From: Ornithinimicrobium sufpigmenti
GTDB taxonomy: Bacteria > Actinomycetota > Actinomycetes > Actinomycetales > Dermatophilaceae
Assembly (NCBI RefSeq): GCF_004322775.1
Contig: NZ_CP036403.1
Span: 3,782,001 to 3,846,000, forward strand
DNA: 64,000 bases
Direction of reading: 5' to 3'
Shown: piece by piece, positions 62,195 through 64,000 of the stretch
How positions within the stretch are numbered: the stretch's first letter is position 1
Layout: every line of letters starts with the position of its first letter
Made by a program: the position numbers and the translations under genes
Notes under the pieces: generated by a model
The model's input: only the letters and a program-made list of their open reading frames with translations
What the model was told of the DNA's origin: nothing
The model's database searches: none

Positions 62195-62513
62195 CTACAG
62201 CCGGTGGCGCTCGAGGAGTTCTCCCTCCACAACCGCCTGGAGCGCGTGCCCGAAGGTGTCGAGATCGAGACAGCGCGACAGATCATCGGGGGCCACGCCC
62301 GGGTAGACGTGGTCCGCGCCTCGTTCGACGCACTCGAGGCCAGCAGAGGACGATCAGCGCTGCCGACACCAGGTGGGCGCCGCGGGTCCCGTGGCCGGTG
62401 GCCTGGATGACCGTGCGCCCCGACAGGTCGGCCCTGGCGATGACGACCGCGACGTCCACCTGACCGGGGTCCGGCGCACCCGGCTGCCCCAGGTCCTCGA
62501 CGTGGCACCGCAT
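62195..62513 (-). pseudogene. Remnant of a ComB-like 2-phosphosulfolactate phosphatase gene
   Basis: Two frames must be joined. The upstream one, from about 62513, reads GQVDVAVVIARADLSGRTVIQATGHGTRGA then SAALIVLC, similar to the D-L-x-G-R-T-V-x-Q-x-T-x-x-G-T-x-G-A block of actinobacterial ComB. The second, ending at 62195, reads DHVYPGVAPDDLSRC followed by LDLDTFGHALQAVVE, like the D-D-x-x-x-C-L-x-x-D-x-F-x-x-A-L end of the family. Codon use has high third-position GC in both. A frameshift lies near 62340-62360, the central 70 or so residues are missing and there is no N-terminus. Called a decayed gene; family assignment rests on memory of the motifs. Confidence 0.45.
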
Positions 62514-62692
62514 CAGTTCAACCCGTCGAGTGTAGGAAGTCGAGCATCGGCTTCGCCTGCTTCACTTGCGGATCCCAGCTGGCCGTCGTCGCGGCGCCAC
62601 TTCCCTGCCCTTTTCGTGCTGACGCTCCCCTTCTTCCGTGCGAGAAGCAGGGAAAGAGCACGTAAGCGCAGATGGCCCTGCGAGGAAAAGGT

Positions 62693-62737
62693 GAGCGCCC
62701 GGTCGTACCTGCCCCTGCAAGGTACGACCGGGCGCTC
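62693..62737. terminator. 18-bp perfect hairpin
   Basis: gagcgcccggtcgtacct pairs without mismatch with aggtacgaccgggcgctc across a nine-base loop. Very stable. No T-run follows. It probably stops transcripts from either side. Confidence 0.55.
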
Positions 62738-62739
62738 CG

Positions 62740-62771
62740 GGCCGACCCGGGTGTCCCTTCCCGGGTCGGCC
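62740..62771. terminator. 12-bp perfect hairpin, tandem with the previous one
   Basis: ggccgacccggg pairs with cccgggtcggcc across an eight-base loop, starting two bases after the first hairpin ends. Confidence 0.5.
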
Positions 62772-62949
62772 TACTGGGGGTAGTCACCGTCACGCGTCCC
62801 TTCGTGTTGGTGCCCCAGTCGCAGCTCCTGCTCAGGTGTCAACCCTGTGCCGGGAGCGAGTTCGAGTGCTGTGTTCTGTTGTCGGACTGCACATCTCGCG
62901 TCGGGCTAACAGCGTTAGGCCCCTCGGCATTCCGCTCATCCTGTCGGCG

Positions 62950-64000
62950 TCACGTCGTCGCGAGCCCCTGGGCCGGGGTGACGCGGGCGGCGCGGCGGGC
63001 CGGCAGGACGCTGGCCAGCAGGCCTGCGAGGAGCGCCAGAGCCAGGATCAGGCCCAGGCGCGCCCACGGGATCCCGAGGCGCACGTCGGTGCCCTCCGGC
63101 AGGACGGTCTGGACACCGAGCCAGGCGTAGAGCAGACCCAGCCCCAGCCCGATCAGCGCGCTGACGACGGCCAGCAGCACGCCCTCGGTGAGCAGCATCG
63201 AGCGCATCTGGCCCCGGGTCAGGCCCAGGCCGCGCAGCAGTGCGTGCTCCCGCCGGCGCTCGACCACCGACAGCGACAGGGTGTTGGCGATCCCGACGAC
63301 GGCGATGACGACGGCCACGCCCAGCAAGGCGGTGGTGACCAGCACCAGCACGTCGAGCGTCTGGGTGATGACGGCGCGGTCCACAGCGGAGCCCCCGTAG
63401 GACAGGGAGTCCTCGCCGAGATCCTCGATGCCGGTGAGCAGTGCCGGGAGGTCGGCGTCGTCGGCGGCGCGGATCAGCAGGGTGCCGTCCCCGACCTGGT
63501 CCCCGCCCAGGAGCGGCAGGTCCTGCGCGTGCACAGCCACGTCATAGCCGAGACCGACCTCGACGACCGTCATCTCCTGGCTGCCGCCGGCGCCGCTGAC
63601 GTCGAGGCGGTCACCGACCTCGAGCCCGTACATCGACTGCAGACCTTCGCTCAGGCCCACGGTCCCCGGCTTCAGGTTCGCCAGCTGCTCGGCGCTGCGG
63701 AAGACGTTGCCGTGCTGCTCGTCCAGACCGAGCGCCTGGGTCGACCAGTCCTGATCACCGAGGGTGAGCTCGGTCGTGGGCACCAGCGCGGTGTCGGCGA
63801 CACCCTCCAGCGCCCGCACCCGGCTCTCGATCCCGGGCGGGATCTGTGCGGGCACCGGCTGGTCGTCCTCGTCCGTGCCGGCCGAGGCGGAAAGGGCCAG
63901 GTCCACGGTGTAGGCGTCGTCGATCTCGCCCAGGGCGGTGCGCTCGCCCGTGGCCGCCCCGATGGTGGTCATCGTGATGAGGGTGACCCCGACGAGCAGC
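62950..64000 (-). CDS. FtsX/MacB-type ABC transporter permease, N-terminus cut by window edge
   Basis: About 350 codons are visible and the frame stays open to the right edge, so the start lies outside. The visible part begins inside a membrane helix (LLVGVTLITMTTIGAATGERTALGEI), continues with an extracytoplasmic domain of about 190 residues, and ends with three helices: VLVLVTTALLGVAVVIAVVGIANTLSLSVVERRREHALLRGLGLTRGQ, the FtsX signature, then LLAVVSALIGLGLGLLYAWLG and LILALALLAGLLASVLPARRAARVTPAQGL. The family exports lipids, peptides or works in division and signalling with an ATPase partner. The ATPase gene is not in view. Confidence 0.88.
   Translation of the reverse strand, partial: LLVGVTLITMTTIGAATGERTALGEIDDAYTVDLALSASAGTDEDDQPVPAQIPPGIESRVRALEGVADTALVPTTELTLGDQDWSTQALGLDEQHGNVFRSAEQLANLKPGTVGLSEGLQSMYGLEVGDRLDVSGAGGSQEMTVVEVGLGYDVAVHAQDLPLLGGDQVGDGTLLIRAADDADLPALLTGIEDLGEDSLSYGGSAVDRAVITQTLDVLVLVTTALLGVAVVIAVVGIANTLSLSVVERRREHALLRGLGLTRGQMRSMLLTEGVLLAVVSALIGLGLGLLYAWLGVQTVLPEGTDVRLGIPWARLGLILALALLAGLLASVLPARRAARVTPAQGLATT

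Larger units (their letters stand above)
62155..62949. other. 795-base region without an intact gene
   Basis: Between recD and the convergent permease gene. It contains the comB-like remnant (62195-62513), an AT-richer patch at 62600-62660, two strong hairpins in a row (62693-62737 and 62740-62771) and a lower-GC stretch of about 165 bases (62780-62945) in which I see no gene, tRNA or repeat. Confidence 0.6.

Noticed and set aside
62204..62410. Plus-strand frame of 68 codons after recD
   Set aside because: It is antisense to the comB-like remnant, which explains the codon pattern better.

Overview
The window is GC-rich (about 70%) with GTG/ATG starts, stop-start overlaps (GTGA/ATGA), heavy use of C/G in third codon positions and several promoters whose -10 box sits only 5-7 bases before the start codon. 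Together with an intact recCBD operon, actinobacterial-style branched-chain keto-acid dehydrogenase genes and an ER-type signal peptidase, this points to an actinobacterium, plausibly an Intrasporangiaceae-like genus (inference; no rRNA is present). No tRNA, rRNA, CRISPR array, transposase or phage gene was seen.

Layout. (A) 1-10.4 kb: a cell-surface polysaccharide locus: a Wzy-type polymerase cut by the left edge, a Wzz-type chain-length protein with a repeat tail, then a coupled plus-strand operon (hexapeptide acetyltransferase, GT2, GT4, Wzx flippase), an OafA-type acyltransferase, a GT2 and an uncharacterised membrane protein. (B) 10.5-14.2 kb: an ATP-grasp ligase, a small membrane protein, a COG4947-type esterase, and a SipW-like signal peptidase flanked by two small secreted proteins sharing a post-signal motif. 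(C) 14.9-16.9 kb: a NarL-type two-component system. (D) 17.0-22.1 kb: a compact dapB-dapA-dapD-dapC operon ending in a LysA-fold decarboxylase that does not look like a standard diaminopimelate decarboxylase. (E) 22.1-43.3 kb: a second, larger polysaccharide locus. It has an orphan pseudo-receiver regulator, dTDP-rhamnose genes (rmlB, fused rmlC-rmlD, rmlA), a PIG-L deacetylase, and a translationally coupled set of GT4, Gfo/Idh/MocA oxidoreductase, unknown TIM-barrel-like protein, CDP-alcohol phosphotransferase and Wzy. Facing it is a minus-strand operon with a TagD-like cytidylyltransferase, Wzz/BY-kinase fusion, GT4, lipoprotein, a 1742-residue PKD/LamG secreted protein and Wzx. (F) 43.5-64 kb: mostly housekeeping genes: CxxC zinc protein, LigD-like PE-POL protein, LysE exporter, GNAT, Lrp regulator with the bkd operon, CueP under a dyad operator, YbaK, recC-recB-recD, a decayed comB-like pseudogene, and an FtsX-type permease cut by the right edge.

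How the genes work together. Regions A and E each carry their own Wzx, Wzy and Wzz, so the cell probably makes two exported polymers. The second likely contains rhamnose and may carry a phospho-alcohol group supplied by the cytidylyltransferase and the CDP-alcohol phosphotransferase. The dap operon can build an acyclic succinylated diaminopimelate intermediate but lacks dapE and dapF, and its last enzyme suggests a different end product from lysine. These two modules are the best candidates for undescribed biology here.
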